Shown: in pieces, positions 1-8,339 of the stretch
How positions within the stretch are numbered: the stretch's first letter is position 1
Layout of the letters: each line of letters starts with the position of its first letter
From: Oligella sp050920755
GTDB lineage: Bacteria > Pseudomonadota > Gammaproteobacteria > Burkholderiales > Burkholderiaceae_B
Length of the DNA: 64,000 nt
Reading direction: 5' to 3'
Assembly: GCF_050920755.1 (NCBI RefSeq)
Contig: NZ_CP158480.1
Location: 2,679,851 to 2,743,850 of the forward strand
Position numbers and translations under genes: made by a program
The notes under the pieces: model-generated
Told to the model about the DNA's origin: nothing
What the model saw: only the letters and a program-made list of their open reading frames with translations
The model's database searches: none

Positions 1-333
1 GCCGTGGATAAACCGCAAAGCGTACATCAATCCAAGTTCTCGATGGGAACGGTATTGGGCGTTTTAGCCTACAATGGCTTTGCCGGTTTAGATGAATTCG
101 ATCAGGCCTTAGGCGATGAGCGTATTGATGCTTTCCGTCAAAAAGTCACTATGACCTTAGACCCTGAAATTGATGCCGCTTACCCCGAAAAATGGCTTGG
201 CAAGGTAAAGGTCAAATGCAAAGACGGACGATCCTTTGAAGCTTTTGTCAAAGAGCCCAAAGGCGATCCCGGCAATACCCTTAGTCGCGATGAAATTGAG
301 GCTAAGGTTAAGCGTTTAGTTTGCTATCACAAT

Positions 334-1569
334 GAGACTTTTGCATAAAAACGGTTAAATAGCGCTTTTTTGTTCTACTTGGAAATTTTTTTGATTTTTT
401 GATTTTTTTGGAAATTTTCGACAAATTTCACCCAGCTTTTATCGATAAATGCCTGTTTTTTAGGCATTTATCTGCCTAACTCTGCCTTTTAGGCAAAATT
501 AGGCGCAACTATCCTAAGCTTATTGGCAGCTTTTAAACAATTGATGCAAATCGCTTTCAAAAGCGACTGCGCATGCACCTTGACGAGACCAAAACAGCTT
601 GCCCGCTTATGTTTGAATTTACGGTGCAGCGTGCCGAAACTTTGCTCAATCACATAGCGAGTCTTAGATAAACGCTTGTTGCGTTCTATCTGCTCACGTG
701 TCAACACTGAACCGCGATGCGCCTTTTGCATAATGCCATCTTCTAAGCCGAGCGCTTGTAATCGCTTTCGATTCTTTGCGCTGCTATAGCCCTTATCCGC
801 TTCTACTCTCGTGCCCTGTTTCAAATCATTAACGAGCGGTTCAAGTTGATTAACCTCATGCACATTAGCGGGCGTGGTATTAAGCTTTTCAATATAGCCC
901 TCACCATCCGAACGAGCATGTAGCTTAAAGCCTAAATGGAAGTCAGCCCCCTTTTTTGTCCAACGTGCATCCTTATCAGTGCTTGGTGCAGACTCATGAT
1001 ACTCACCGTCCTCAAGCTGCTCAATTGCCTTCATTTTCTTACGACCTGCCGTTTGAATAATCGTCGCATCAACCACTGCCGTTTGCGCCTTGGCTACTTT
1101 TAGACCCTTCTCGCTTAACTGCTGATTGATAAGCACTAACAGCTTATCCAATAAACCCTCCTCAGCCAACCAATTGCGGTAACGGCATAGGGTACTGTGA
1201 TCGGGAACGTCCATATCATCAAAACCGCAAAAAATCGTAAAATCAATGCGAGTCACCAAACTATGCTCAAGCTCCGGATCGGAGAGGCTATGCCATTGAC
1301 CCAATAGGACTGCCTTAAACATGGCGAGCACGGGATAACTCGGACGACCTTGTTGAGTCGTCAATCGACGCTGCTTTTGTGAATTGAGGCAGCGTTCAAT
1401 CGGTCGCCAATCAATCACTTGATCTAACTTAAGCAACGGAAAACGGTCGAGATGTTTGGCAATACGAGCTTTGGCGGTTTGTTGAAAAAAACTACTCATG
1501 GGACTGAAGTAAGAATGCAAGGAAACAAGCTATATTTTAGGAAATTTGAGGGGTTATTGCAAAGGTCTC
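334..1569 (-). mobile_element. IS5-family insertion sequence, copy 1 (1236 bp)
   Basis: The element runs from GAGACTTTTGCA at 334 to TGCAAAGGTCTC at 1569. These imperfect inverted ends recur at both other copies in the window (18281-23427 and 52315-53542). The flanks carry a 5-bp direct repeat, ACAAT. One transposase gene occupies most of the length on the minus strand. An inverted repeat around 449-471 (AAATGCCT and AGGCATTT) lies just after the transposase stop and may end its transcript. Confidence 0.9.
489..1520 (-). CDS. IS5-family transposase
   Basis: This 343-residue protein is a DDE transposase of the IS5 family. The N-terminal DUF772-like region has the RPSYPVLAMFKAVLLGQW segment. 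The DDE domain begins at AVVDATIIQT (first Asp), continues through GFKLHARSDGEGYI and EADKGYSSAKN, and has the Glu-containing motif YVIEQSFGTLHRKFK near the end. The first codon of the open frame is TTG; an ATG seven codons later (MSSFFQQ, start at 1499) is an equally possible start and neither has a clear ribosome binding site. It is nearly identical to the other two copies, which suggests recent transposition. It looks intact and possibly active. Confidence 0.88.
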   Translation of the reverse strand: MHSYFSPMSSFFQQTAKARIAKHLDRFPLLKLDQVIDWRPIERCLNSQKQRRLTTQQGRPSYPVLAMFKAVLLGQWHSLSDPELEHSLVTRIDFTIFCGFDDMDVPDHSTLCRYRNWLAEEGLLDKLLVLINQQLSEKGLKVAKAQTAVVDATIIQTAGRKKMKAIEQLEDGEYHESAPSTDKDARWTKKGADFHLGFKLHARSDGEGYIEKLNTTPANVHEVNQLEPLVNDLKQGTRVEADKGYSSAKNRKRLQALGLEDGIMQKAHRGSVLTREQIERNKRLSKTRYVIEQSFGTLHRKFKHKRASCFGLVKVHAQSLLKAICINCLKAANKLRIVAPNFA

Positions 1570-1661
1570 ACAATGCCGGAACCATCGAAGATGCAGAACG
1601 CATCATCGCTTGGACTTGGAATCTGGAACAGGGCGACAGCGATTTACCTCTGTAAAAAACC

Positions 1662-1690
1662 ATAAGGGCGACTGGATTAGTCGCCCTTAT
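1662..1690. terminator. Strong hairpin terminator after the MmgE/PrpD gene
   Basis: A perfect 12-bp stem (ATAAGGGCGACT and AGTCGCCCTTAT) encloses a 5-base loop, a few bases after the TAA of the split MmgE/PrpD gene. An A-run precedes it, so it could also act on minus-strand transcripts leaving the DUF1289 gene. It lies between two convergent genes. Confidence 0.75.
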
Positions 1691-1737
1691 TGTCAACTCT
1701 CAAACATCACTGTGAGTGTTTTTCCGGAGACCTAAAA

Positions 1738-1965
1738 CTATGTCCCCTCAGCCTTACGTAACTGCTCAAGTAAGCGTTGCTGCTCAGCGCGCTTTTTACG
1801 TAGGCTACAGAGACGTAGAACCTCACGTTTTTGAGGGTCGCTCATCGTCATCCACCCTTGGCGCTCCTCACGACTGCGATAACAGCCCTTACAATAGCCG
1901 CGTTCATTTGACTCGCAGACATTGACACAGGGACTGGGTATCTCGAAGAACTCCAACTGTTCCAT
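1738..1965 (-). CDS. DUF1289 small cysteine-rich protein
   Basis: This 75-residue protein matches the DUF1289 family. The N-terminal half has SPCVNVCESNERGYCKGCYRS, with four cysteines spaced as in a small metal-binding site, followed by an EERQGWMTMSDPQKREVL helix. Such proteins are common in proteobacteria and their role is not established; Fe-S or zinc binding is inferred from the cysteine pattern. The basic and Gln/Leu-rich C-terminus is probably helical. It lies 15 bp downstream of the PACE-family gene on the same strand, so the two may be co-transcribed. Confidence 0.8.
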   Translation of the reverse strand: MEQLEFFEIPSPCVNVCESNERGYCKGCYRSREERQGWMTMSDPQKREVLRLCSLRKKRAEQQRLLEQLRKAEGT

Positions 1966-1979
1966 AACGACTCTTTTAA

Positions 1980-2438
1980 CTAAACGTTTATCCGACCCCA
2001 GAAATTCTTTCTTAAGGTATCGTATACCAAACTATAAATATAAGTATAAGGCAAATAAAAGAGGATAAAACCGATATCCAACGTTAAAGCTTCCCCTAAA
2101 CTGATTTTGAGCCACCACATAATAAACGGCAAGGCAAAGCAAATCAGCCCTACTTCAAATAAAAAGGCATGCAGCACTCTAAGGCGGGTATTTTTACTTA
2201 AATGGTTGCGCTTAAGCCAAGCATCAAAGAGGGAGTTAAAGAGCATATTCCACAGCAATGCCATGATTGCAATCACCGTTGAAATCACACCCATATCAAG
2301 CATTTTAGTACCGGTCAACCAAGCAAATAACGGCGTGCTGATACCAATACCGAAAATCTCAAATAAAAAAGCATAGACAAAGCGCTCGAAAACAGTAAAT
2401 GGCTTTTGCCCGACTTTTTGTTGTTGAGCTGCTGTCAT
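1980..2438 (-). CDS. PACE-family multidrug efflux protein
   Basis: From the ATG at 2438 this is a 152-residue membrane protein. It has two related halves, each with two transmembrane segments, as in the bacterial transmembrane pair (BTP) domain of PACE transporters (AceI-like). The first half has FERFVYAFLFEIFGIGISTPLFAW and the second the parallel RVLHAFLFEVGLICFALPF. The glutamate in each FE motif corresponds to the membrane-embedded acidic residue needed for proton-coupled export in AceI. The frame stays open 23 codons further upstream, but GGAGGAAG precedes the 2438 ATG, so that start is preferred. PACE proteins export biocides such as chlorhexidine; the substrate here is unknown. Confidence 0.8.
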   Translation of the reverse strand: MTAAQQQKVGQKPFTVFERFVYAFLFEIFGIGISTPLFAWLTGTKMLDMGVISTVIAIMALLWNMLFNSLFDAWLKRNHLSKNTRLRVLHAFLFEVGLICFALPFIMWWLKISLGEALTLDIGFILFYLPYTYIYSLVYDTLRKNFWGRINV

Positions 2439-2568
2439 AAAAAACGCTTCCTCCCATACACTCACACTCAAAAAAATATGGGTGCTATAACCGCAGCAGT
2501 ACAGCACCCATAAATACTCCGGAGCGCTAAGTTAAACATAAAATGCCGACTTAGCGAAACCATGGAAA

Positions 2569-3801
2569 CTAATAAATCACACGAGTACGGATTGTTCCCG
2601 GTACCTCTTTGAGCAGGCTAAGCGCCAATTCAGGATTTTCTGATTGAACATCCATCACCACATAACCCAACTCCGGATCGGTTTGTAGGTATTGGCCGAT
2701 GATATTAATATGATCCTTCATGAAAATCTGGTTAATCGCATTAAGCACACCCGGCTTATTTTGGTGAATATGCATATAGCGATGCGTATTTTCAGTGCCC
2801 GGTAAAGATACCTCAGGGAAGTTAACCGCTGATAAGGTACTGCCATTATCCGAGTATTTAACCAACTTACTGGCAACCTCAATGCCGATATTAGCCTGCG
2901 CTTCTTGAGTCGAACCGCCGATATGCGGGGTTAAGAGAACATTATCCAAACCGCGCAAAGCACTCACGAACTCGTCGTCGTTAGACTTGGGCTCAACCGG
3001 GAACACGTCAATCGCTGCACCACCAAGATGACCGCTCTTAATGGCGGCGGCGAGGGCGTCAATATCAACCACGGTACCGCGCGAAGCATTAATTAAATGA
3101 GCACCCGGTTTCATCTGCGCAATACGCTGCTCATTCATCATATTGGCGGTTGTCGCATCCTCCGGTACGTGTAGGGTGACCGCATCGCTAAGATTTAATA
3201 ACTCTTCGAGCGTATTTACTGCGGTCGCGTTACCCAGCGGTAATTTAGCCTCAATATCATAGTAATACACGTGCATACCGAGCGCTTCGGCCAAAATACC
3301 GATCTGAGTACCGATATGACCATAACCGATAATACCGAGCTTTTTACCGCGTACCTCATAGCTACCGACAGCGGATTTATTCCAACCGCCCTGATGCAAG
3401 GTGGTATTCATGGCGGGGATTTTTCTAAAGAGCATAATAATCTCAGCCAATACCAACTCTGCCACCGAGCGAGTATTAGAAAACGGTGCATTGAATACCG
3501 GCACACCGCGCTCTCTGGCTGCCTTTAAATCCACCTGATTGGTACCGATACAGAAACAACCCAAAGCCACCAGCTTTTTAGCGGCGGCAAACACCTCGGC
3601 AGTCATCTGCGTACGGGAACGAATACCGATAAAATGCGCATCAGCTACCGCATCCAGCAACTCCTGACCCTCAAGCGCCTTTTTGTGATAGTCGATATTG
3701 GTATAACCATTGCTATGTAGCACATCTAAAGCGTTTTGATGCACGCCTTCGAAAAGGACAAATTTAATTTTGTCTTTATTTAAAGATAACTGATGATCCA
3801 T
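2569..3801 (-). CDS. serA: D-3-phosphoglycerate dehydrogenase
   Basis: This enzyme oxidises 3-phosphoglycerate to 3-phosphohydroxypyruvate, the first committed step of serine synthesis. The 410 residues equal the length of the Escherichia coli enzyme. Seen in the sequence are the FEGVHQNALDVL N-terminus, the NAD-binding glycine motif GIIGYGHIGTQIG, the active-site region INASRGTVVDID and the catalytic His in LLTPHIGGSTQEAQ. A C-terminal ACT domain (YMHIHQNKPGVLNAIN to the end) is the serine feedback site in the short SerA class. No other serine genes are nearby, and it appears to be transcribed alone. Confidence 0.95.
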   Translation of the reverse strand: MDHQLSLNKDKIKFVLFEGVHQNALDVLHSNGYTNIDYHKKALEGQELLDAVADAHFIGIRSRTQMTAEVFAAAKKLVALGCFCIGTNQVDLKAARERGVPVFNAPFSNTRSVAELVLAEIIMLFRKIPAMNTTLHQGGWNKSAVGSYEVRGKKLGIIGYGHIGTQIGILAEALGMHVYYYDIEAKLPLGNATAVNTLEELLNLSDAVTLHVPEDATTANMMNEQRIAQMKPGAHLINASRGTVVDIDALAAAIKSGHLGGAAIDVFPVEPKSNDDEFVSALRGLDNVLLTPHIGGSTQEAQANIGIEVASKLVKYSDNGSTLSAVNFPEVSLPGTENTHRYMHIHQNKPGVLNAINQIFMKDHINIIGQYLQTDPELGYVVMDVQSENPELALSLLKEVPGTIRTRVIY

Positions 3802-3909
3802 GAGGTCCCCGTAAGAAGAATAGACGTCAAAAGAAATATTCTAACACTCTCACATCGTTTCGGGTTATAAGCCACGGGCTTTACTAGAGATGCTTGAAAA
3901 ATTAAACTT

Positions 3910-5085
3910 TTACGATTTCAAAAGCCGCGCTTTCCAAAAATAACCGGCCAGTGCCAGCACTACTAATACCGCCCCCACATAAGGGATATTAGCCAAACCG
4001 ATTTGAGCAATCATCTGACCACCCAATAGTGCACCCCCGCCGATACCGATATTAAAAACGCCGGAATAAATTGCCACCGCTATATCCGGCGCATCCGGTG
4101 AATTTTCCAATACCTTACTCTGTAACACCATATTTATCAGCGTAATAACAATACCCCAAAGCAATGCCAGTGGCATCAGTGCCCATACATGATCAACGAC
4201 GCTATATAGCAAGCTTAGACTTAAGAACAATCCCAGCAAAGATAAAAACAACAAGGACAAGGCGGCTTGCGTCGAATACCGGGCAAAAATAATACCATCC
4301 AGAATACCTGCCAATCCAATCACAAATAAAACGACCACCACCATGCTGTTGCTCATAGCGCCAATCTGTTGCAGATAAGGACTGATATAAGTGGAAGCAG
4401 TAAAATGGGCGGTAATGACAATGACTAAGGTTAAATAAATATACTGCAACGTCGACCGTTTCAGTAGTTGCGGCACCACCTTCAAGCTACCGCTACTCTG
4501 ACTCGTCAAAGTGGGCAGCGCACGCCACAACAGCAACAAAATAGCCGCCGCAATCAAACCTATCAAGCCGAAAGTCACACGCCAACCCATATGATGACCA
4601 ATGACCGTCCCCAAAGGCACACCCAAAACCGTGGCTAAAGAGGAGCCGGTCACAATAAAGCTCAGTGCCTTACTTTTTTTACCTTCCGGCGCCAAACGTA
4701 CTGCCAAGGGAATGGTAATGGCCCAAAATACCGCATGCGCCATGGCAATGCCGATACGCGCAAGAAGCAATGAAGAAAAGCTCCAAGCCACCGCTGCCAA
4801 AACGTGACTGGCAATGAAAAGCAAAAATAAAATAACTAATAAGCGCCTTCGTTCAAGCCCTGCCGTCAACATAGTCAAGGGCAAAGAAAAGATCGTCACC
4901 GCCCACGCATACAGCGTCATCAATAAGCCCGTATGAGCAATATCCATGCTGAACCCTGCAGCAATATCAGGCAATAAACCGACCGGAACAAATTCCGTTG
5001 TATTAAAAATAAAGGCAGCAACCGCCAGGGTGATAACCGCAAACCAACTTCCGCTGGGAGCTTCTTGTTTAACCGGCGCTTTCAT
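3910..5085 (-). CDS. sotB: MFS sugar/drug exporter, SotB-like
   Basis: This 391-residue protein is a twelve-segment major facilitator transporter closely resembling E. coli SotB (YdeA). Characteristic stretches are AAFIFNTTEFVPVGLLPDIA in segment 1, YAWAVTIFSLPLTML in segment 2, the basic loop AGLERRRLL between segments 2 and 3, and SGVFNIGIGGGALLGGQ in segment 11. SotB exports arabinose, other sugars and some inducers; the natural substrate here is not known. It stands alone, 108 bp upstream (in genome coordinates) of the serA start region, and reads in the same direction. Confidence 0.85.
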   Translation of the reverse strand: MKAPVKQEAPSGSWFAVITLAVAAFIFNTTEFVPVGLLPDIAAGFSMDIAHTGLLMTLYAWAVTIFSLPLTMLTAGLERRRLLVILFLLFIASHVLAAVAWSFSSLLLARIGIAMAHAVFWAITIPLAVRLAPEGKKSKALSFIVTGSSLATVLGVPLGTVIGHHMGWRVTFGLIGLIAAAILLLLWRALPTLTSQSSGSLKVVPQLLKRSTLQYIYLTLVIVITAHFTASTYISPYLQQIGAMSNSMVVVVLFVIGLAGILDGIIFARYSTQAALSLLFLSLLGLFLSLSLLYSVVDHVWALMPLALLWGIVITLINMVLQSKVLENSPDAPDIAVAIYSGVFNIGIGGGALLGGQMIAQIGLANIPYVGAVLVVLALAGYFWKARLLKS

Positions 5086-5170
5086 GAAAAACAGCTGAAA
5101 ATGTGAGGAGAAAAGAAAAACAGAGCAATGTCTGCAGGCTCTATTTTAATACACAAAGCATGTGAAAAGT

Positions 5171-5188
5171 GGCCCCGAAGACAGGGCC
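5171..5188 (-). terminator. Hairpin terminator after the SDR gene
   Basis: On the minus strand, GGCCCTGTCTTCGGGGCC forms a GC-rich stem with a tight loop, followed by ACTTTTC. It lies 10 bases after the stop of the SDR gene. This is a plausible Rho-independent terminator, although the T-run is short. Confidence 0.6.
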
Positions 5189-5197
5189 GCTACAAGA

Positions 5198-5953
5198 TTA
5201 AAGCACAGCTTCCGGTGATTCCGGCAAGATCTGTCCGCCATCGACAATAATGGTTTGACCGGTGATATAGCTTGCCTCTTTAGAAGCCAGGAAGCACACG
5301 GCATAACCGATATCCTCAGGTTTACCCAGCTTTTTAGCAGGGATAGAGCGCGTCATTTGCCCTAAATACTCCTCACCCTGAGCCTCCAGACCCTCAGTGA
5401 GAATATTACCCGGCATCACCGCATTAATGGTAATACCATCCTTTGCATACTCTAAGGACGCACTACGCATAAAGCCGAGCTGACCCGCTTTAGTCGCAGC
5501 ATAATGACTCCAACCCGGAAAACCGGTAATCGGACCGGTAATGGAGGCGGTAATCACAATGCGACCATAGTTTTGCTTTTTCATATAGCCAAGTGCTGCT
5601 TGAGTCACAAAAAACGTACCCTTAAGGTTGATATTGTGCATTTGATCCCAATCCGCCTCTGTCATATCAGCCAAATTAGCTTGGGGGAAAATACCACTGT
5701 TCGAGCAAAGAATATCTAAACGACCGTATTCAGTCACCACTTCATCGATAACTGCTTTACATTGAGCCTGCGAGGTTACGTCCATTTTTTTAAAAGCACA
5801 ACCCAGCTCAGTTGCCGTTTTCTCTGCTGCGGCTTCATCAATATCAGCGATAACAACCTTGGCACCGGCCTCTAATAGCGTTTTAACGATACCTTTACCA
5901 ATGCCCTTGGCACCACCGGTTACGATTGCAATTTGATCTTTTAATTCAAACAA
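5198..5953 (-). CDS. Short-chain dehydrogenase/reductase
   Basis: This 251-residue protein is a classical SDR. It has the TGGAKGIGKG cofactor motif near residue 12, Asp at the end of beta-strand 2 (VVIADID), suggesting NAD(H) rather than NADP(H), SNSGIF in place of the usual NNAG, and the catalytic Ser, Tyr and Lys in ITASITG and YAATKAG. The C-terminus TGQTIIVDGGQILPES resembles the FabG/UcpA-like branch. A strong GGAG lies upstream of the start. The substrate is unknown. It lies between the SotB-like gene and the LysR regulator, both on the same strand, so an aromatic or alcohol role linked to the cat locus is possible but unproven. Confidence 0.82.
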   Translation of the reverse strand: MFELKDQIAIVTGGAKGIGKGIVKTLLEAGAKVVIADIDEAAAEKTATELGCAFKKMDVTSQAQCKAVIDEVVTEYGRLDILCSNSGIFPQANLADMTEADWDQMHNINLKGTFFVTQAALGYMKKQNYGRIVITASITGPITGFPGWSHYAATKAGQLGFMRSASLEYAKDGITINAVMPGNILTEGLEAQGEEYLGQMTRSIPAKKLGKPEDIGYAVCFLASKEASYITGQTIIVDGGQILPESPEAVL

Positions 5954-6030
5954 AATAAATCTCCTTTCAATGAGTTAAAAGCTGACTCTAGTATAAGTGA
6001 TCGATGGGCAGGGTTATGACCATTGGTAAT

Positions 6031-6954
6031 TTAAGGCTTGAAACCGTACTCCGGCTCTAAAAGTTCGGGACGATCTTGGTAGAGCTTATCTGCCATCTGC
6101 AAGGCGGCTTTGATATACCATGAGCTGTCATTTTTACGATGACTGAAAATAGTCGGTATACTGACTTTTTCGTCTTCAGCAATCAATCGATAGTGCAGAT
6201 CACTACGTACTCTGGCACCGGTCGGCATCACACAATAACCAATACCGGCCGCCACCAAACCTAAAGCGGTTTGTATACTTTGCACCTCATGCACCTCATC
6301 TGGAAAAATCCTCTTATCATGCAAAACATTTAGCACATAGTCGGCAAAACTCGGGGTCGCATTGGAGGGATAAACTATCAAGCTTTGTTTATTTAAAACG
6401 CCAAGCGGCACGGGACCGGACTCTGTGGCAAGCGGATTTGAAGCAGGAATAGCCAAAGCCAATCGCTCCTCATGCAAAGTGACTCTGGTAATGGCCGAGT
6501 CATACATACGAACTCGACCAAAGCCGATATCAATACGACCGGACTTTAAGGCTTCAATCTGCTCGGCTGTCGTCAATTCAACAAACTGCAATCGCGTATT
6601 AGGATACGCTGCTCTAAATTTCTGAATAAAACTCGGCAGACCACTATAAATGGTTGAAACGACAAAACCTATTGATACTTGCTGTTGATAGCTTTGACCG
6701 ACACGGGTAGTAGCAATTTGTATTTGCTCGACTCGCTTTAAAAGTTGCAAGCTCTGCTCATAAAACAAGCGCCCTGCCTCAGTTAAAGCCAATGGTCGAC
6801 TGTCACGCTCAATTAACTGCACACCCAAAGTTTCTTCTAATAACTGGATCTGTCGACTCAAGGGTGGTTGGGTAATATTTAAACGCTCTGCGGCAGCAGT
6901 AAAACTGCGCTCCTCCGCCACCGCCACGAAATAACGAATTTGCTTCAAATCCAT
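6031..6954 (-). CDS. catR: LysR-family regulator of the cat operon (CatR/CatM/BenM type)
   Basis: This 307-residue protein begins MDLKQIRYFVAVAEERSF and continues into the LysR helix-turn-helix (AAERLNITQPPLSRQI), then an effector-binding domain. It is divergent from catB with 176 bp between the two starts, the standard layout of CatR, CatM and BenM, which respond to cis,cis-muconate and sometimes benzoate. The assignment rests on family similarity and position. Arg in RDSRPL and Thr in VVSTIYSG sit where related regulators bind muconate, but I could not align them. It should repress its own gene and activate catB. Confidence 0.82.
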   Translation of the reverse strand: MDLKQIRYFVAVAEERSFTAAAERLNITQPPLSRQIQLLEETLGVQLIERDSRPLALTEAGRLFYEQSLQLLKRVEQIQIATTRVGQSYQQQVSIGFVVSTIYSGLPSFIQKFRAAYPNTRLQFVELTTAEQIEALKSGRIDIGFGRVRMYDSAITRVTLHEERLALAIPASNPLATESGPVPLGVLNKQSLIVYPSNATPSFADYVLNVLHDKRIFPDEVHEVQSIQTALGLVAAGIGYCVMPTGARVRSDLHYRLIAEDEKVSIPTIFSHRKNDSSWYIKAALQMADKLYQDRPELLEPEYGFKP

Positions 6955-7130
6955 CTAGGGTAATCCATAGGTTTTACTGTGTAAATTTATAACTAATTGA
7001 TTTTATTAGTATATTTTTACATTATACCTTTTTTGTATGGAGTTAGGCAATTAAAGAATTGGACGCTTTTCGACCTCAACGGTTTAATGAACATGAATCA
7101 AAAACAATTATTTTAAAGGGTATAGTAGAC
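6955..7130. promoter_or_regulatory. Divergent catR-catB control region with a LysR-type dyad
   Basis: This 176-bp AT-rich gap holds the start regions of both catR and catB. The interrupted palindrome ACTAATTGATTTTATTAGT (6992-7010; 6-bp arms, 7-bp spacer) is a candidate LysR binding site. It is followed by AT-rich sequence that could hold the catB -35 and -10 boxes (TATACC at 7024-7029 is one option). AAAGGG about ten bases before the catB ATG is the likely ribosome binding site. The palindrome is seen; its role is inferred. Confidence 0.5.
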
Positions 7131-8276
7131 ATGGTAACAATCGATAGCATTGAGACGCTACTGGTGGATTTACCGACCATTCGTACGCATCGACTTTCTA
7201 TGACGACCATGAAAGGTCAAACTTTGATGTTGGTGCGTATTTACTGCTCTGACGGTACTGTCGGTTTAGGTGAAGGCACCACTATTGGCGGCTTAGCCTA
7301 CGGTGAAGAATCACCGGAAAGCATGCAGCTCAACATTGACACCTATTTCACGCCCTTATTAGTTGGACAGCCTGCGGATCAGGTACCTTTTTTAATGAAG
7401 CGTTTAGAAACCTCCATCCGAGGCAATCGCTTTGCTAAAAGTGCCGTCGAAACAGCTCTATATGATGCCTTAGGTAAGCGTCTTAATCTTCCTATTGCTG
7501 AGTTATTAGGCGGTAGCTTACGTAAGAGTCTTCCGGTGGCTTGGACTTTGGCTTCCGGTGATACCGCTAAAGATATTGACGAAGCTGAAGAAATGTTATC
7601 TTGTCGTCGTCACCGCATCTTTAAATTAAAAATCGGCACTCGTGATGTGGCTGAAGATATTGAACATGTCGCAGCCATTAAAAAGGCCATCGGAGATCGC
7701 GGTGCGGTACGTGTAGACGTTAATATGGCTTGGTCCGAACTGGATGCACGCCATGGTGTAGCAGGTTTAGCCGATGTGGGCTGTGAGTTGGTTGAACAAC
7801 CCGTGGCTTGTGCTCATGCCTTAAAGCGTTTAACAGCTCAATCCAAAATCGCCATCATGGCTGATGAGTCCCTAGTGGGCCCTGCTTCTGCTTTTGAATT
7901 AGCAAAAAATAATGCGGCCAATGTATTTGCTATTAAAGTTGAGCAATCCGGCGGTTTACGAGCAGCACAAAAAGTAGCAGCGATTGCCGAAGCGGCAAAC
8001 ATCGAATTATACGGCGGCACTATGCTCGAAGGAGCTGTGGCTACCGTGGCATCAGCCCATGCCTTTGCAACTTTCCATGCCCTTCAATGGGGCACCGAAT
8101 TATTCGGCCCTCTTCTAATTACCGAAGAAATATTAGAAACACCGCTAGTGTATGAGAATTTCGAACTGCAAATTCCTCAAGGGCCGGGTCTAGGAATCGC
8201 CTTAGATGAAGAGCGTGTCCAATTTTTCAATCGAGCTCAACGCAAAAAAAGCGTGAGTTTAGCAACCGGTGCATAA
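7131..8276 (+). CDS. catB: Muconate cycloisomerase
   Basis: This enzyme lactonises cis,cis-muconate to muconolactone in the catechol branch of the beta-ketoadipate pathway. The protein is an enolase-superfamily member of 381 residues counted from ATG 7131. The reading frame is open 24 codons further upstream, but the MVTIDSIETL start with AAAGGG upstream matches the family. The catalytic KLK motif is at Lys165/Lys167 (FKLKIG), metal ligands are Asp196 (VRVDVN), Glu222 (ELVEQP) and Asp245 (MADES), and the second catalytic Lys is at 269 (FAIKV). It is the first gene of the operon, 63 bp before catA. Confidence 0.95.
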   Translation: MVTIDSIETLLVDLPTIRTHRLSMTTMKGQTLMLVRIYCSDGTVGLGEGTTIGGLAYGEESPESMQLNIDTYFTPLLVGQPADQVPFLMKRLETSIRGNRFAKSAVETALYDALGKRLNLPIAELLGGSLRKSLPVAWTLASGDTAKDIDEAEEMLSCRRHRIFKLKIGTRDVAEDIEHVAAIKKAIGDRGAVRVDVNMAWSELDARHGVAGLADVGCELVEQPVACAHALKRLTAQSKIAIMADESLVGPASAFELAKNNAANVFAIKVEQSGGLRAAQKVAAIAEAANIELYGGTMLEGAVATVASAHAFATFHALQWGTELFGPLLITEEILETPLVYENFELQIPQGPGLGIALDEERVQFFNRAQRKKSVSLATGA

Positions 8277-8339
8277 AACCTTTCTATCAATCAGTGTTTT
8301 TATATGCCCGTTTTTCTAAATTAATCAAGGGAGACATCA

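Larger units (their letters stand above)
1..1655 (+). pseudogene. MmgE/PrpD-family gene, 3' part, split by an IS5-family element
   Basis: The first 333 bases and bases 1575-1655 join in one frame into the C-terminal part of an MmgE/PrpD-family protein (2-methylcitrate dehydratase and relatives). The 5' part lies upstream of the window. Visible family features are the KFS segment followed by small residues, the DPEIDAAYP stretch and the GNTLSRDEIEAKVKRL helix near the end. The IS element sits after YHN, and the far side resumes with AGTIEDAERI and ends in GDSDLPL. The 5-bp sequence ACAAT is present on both sides (329-333 and 1570-1574), so removing the element and one copy restores the frame. 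The break removes the last 27 or so residues and replaces them with a short tail. Family membership is seen; the substrate is unknown because PrpD-like proteins are diverse. Confidence 0.8.

Noticed and set aside
1452..1655. Open frame running from the IS5-family end into the MmgE/PrpD tail
   Set aside because: It is an artefact of the insertion. The downstream part belongs to the split MmgE/PrpD gene and the upstream part is antisense to the transposase start.
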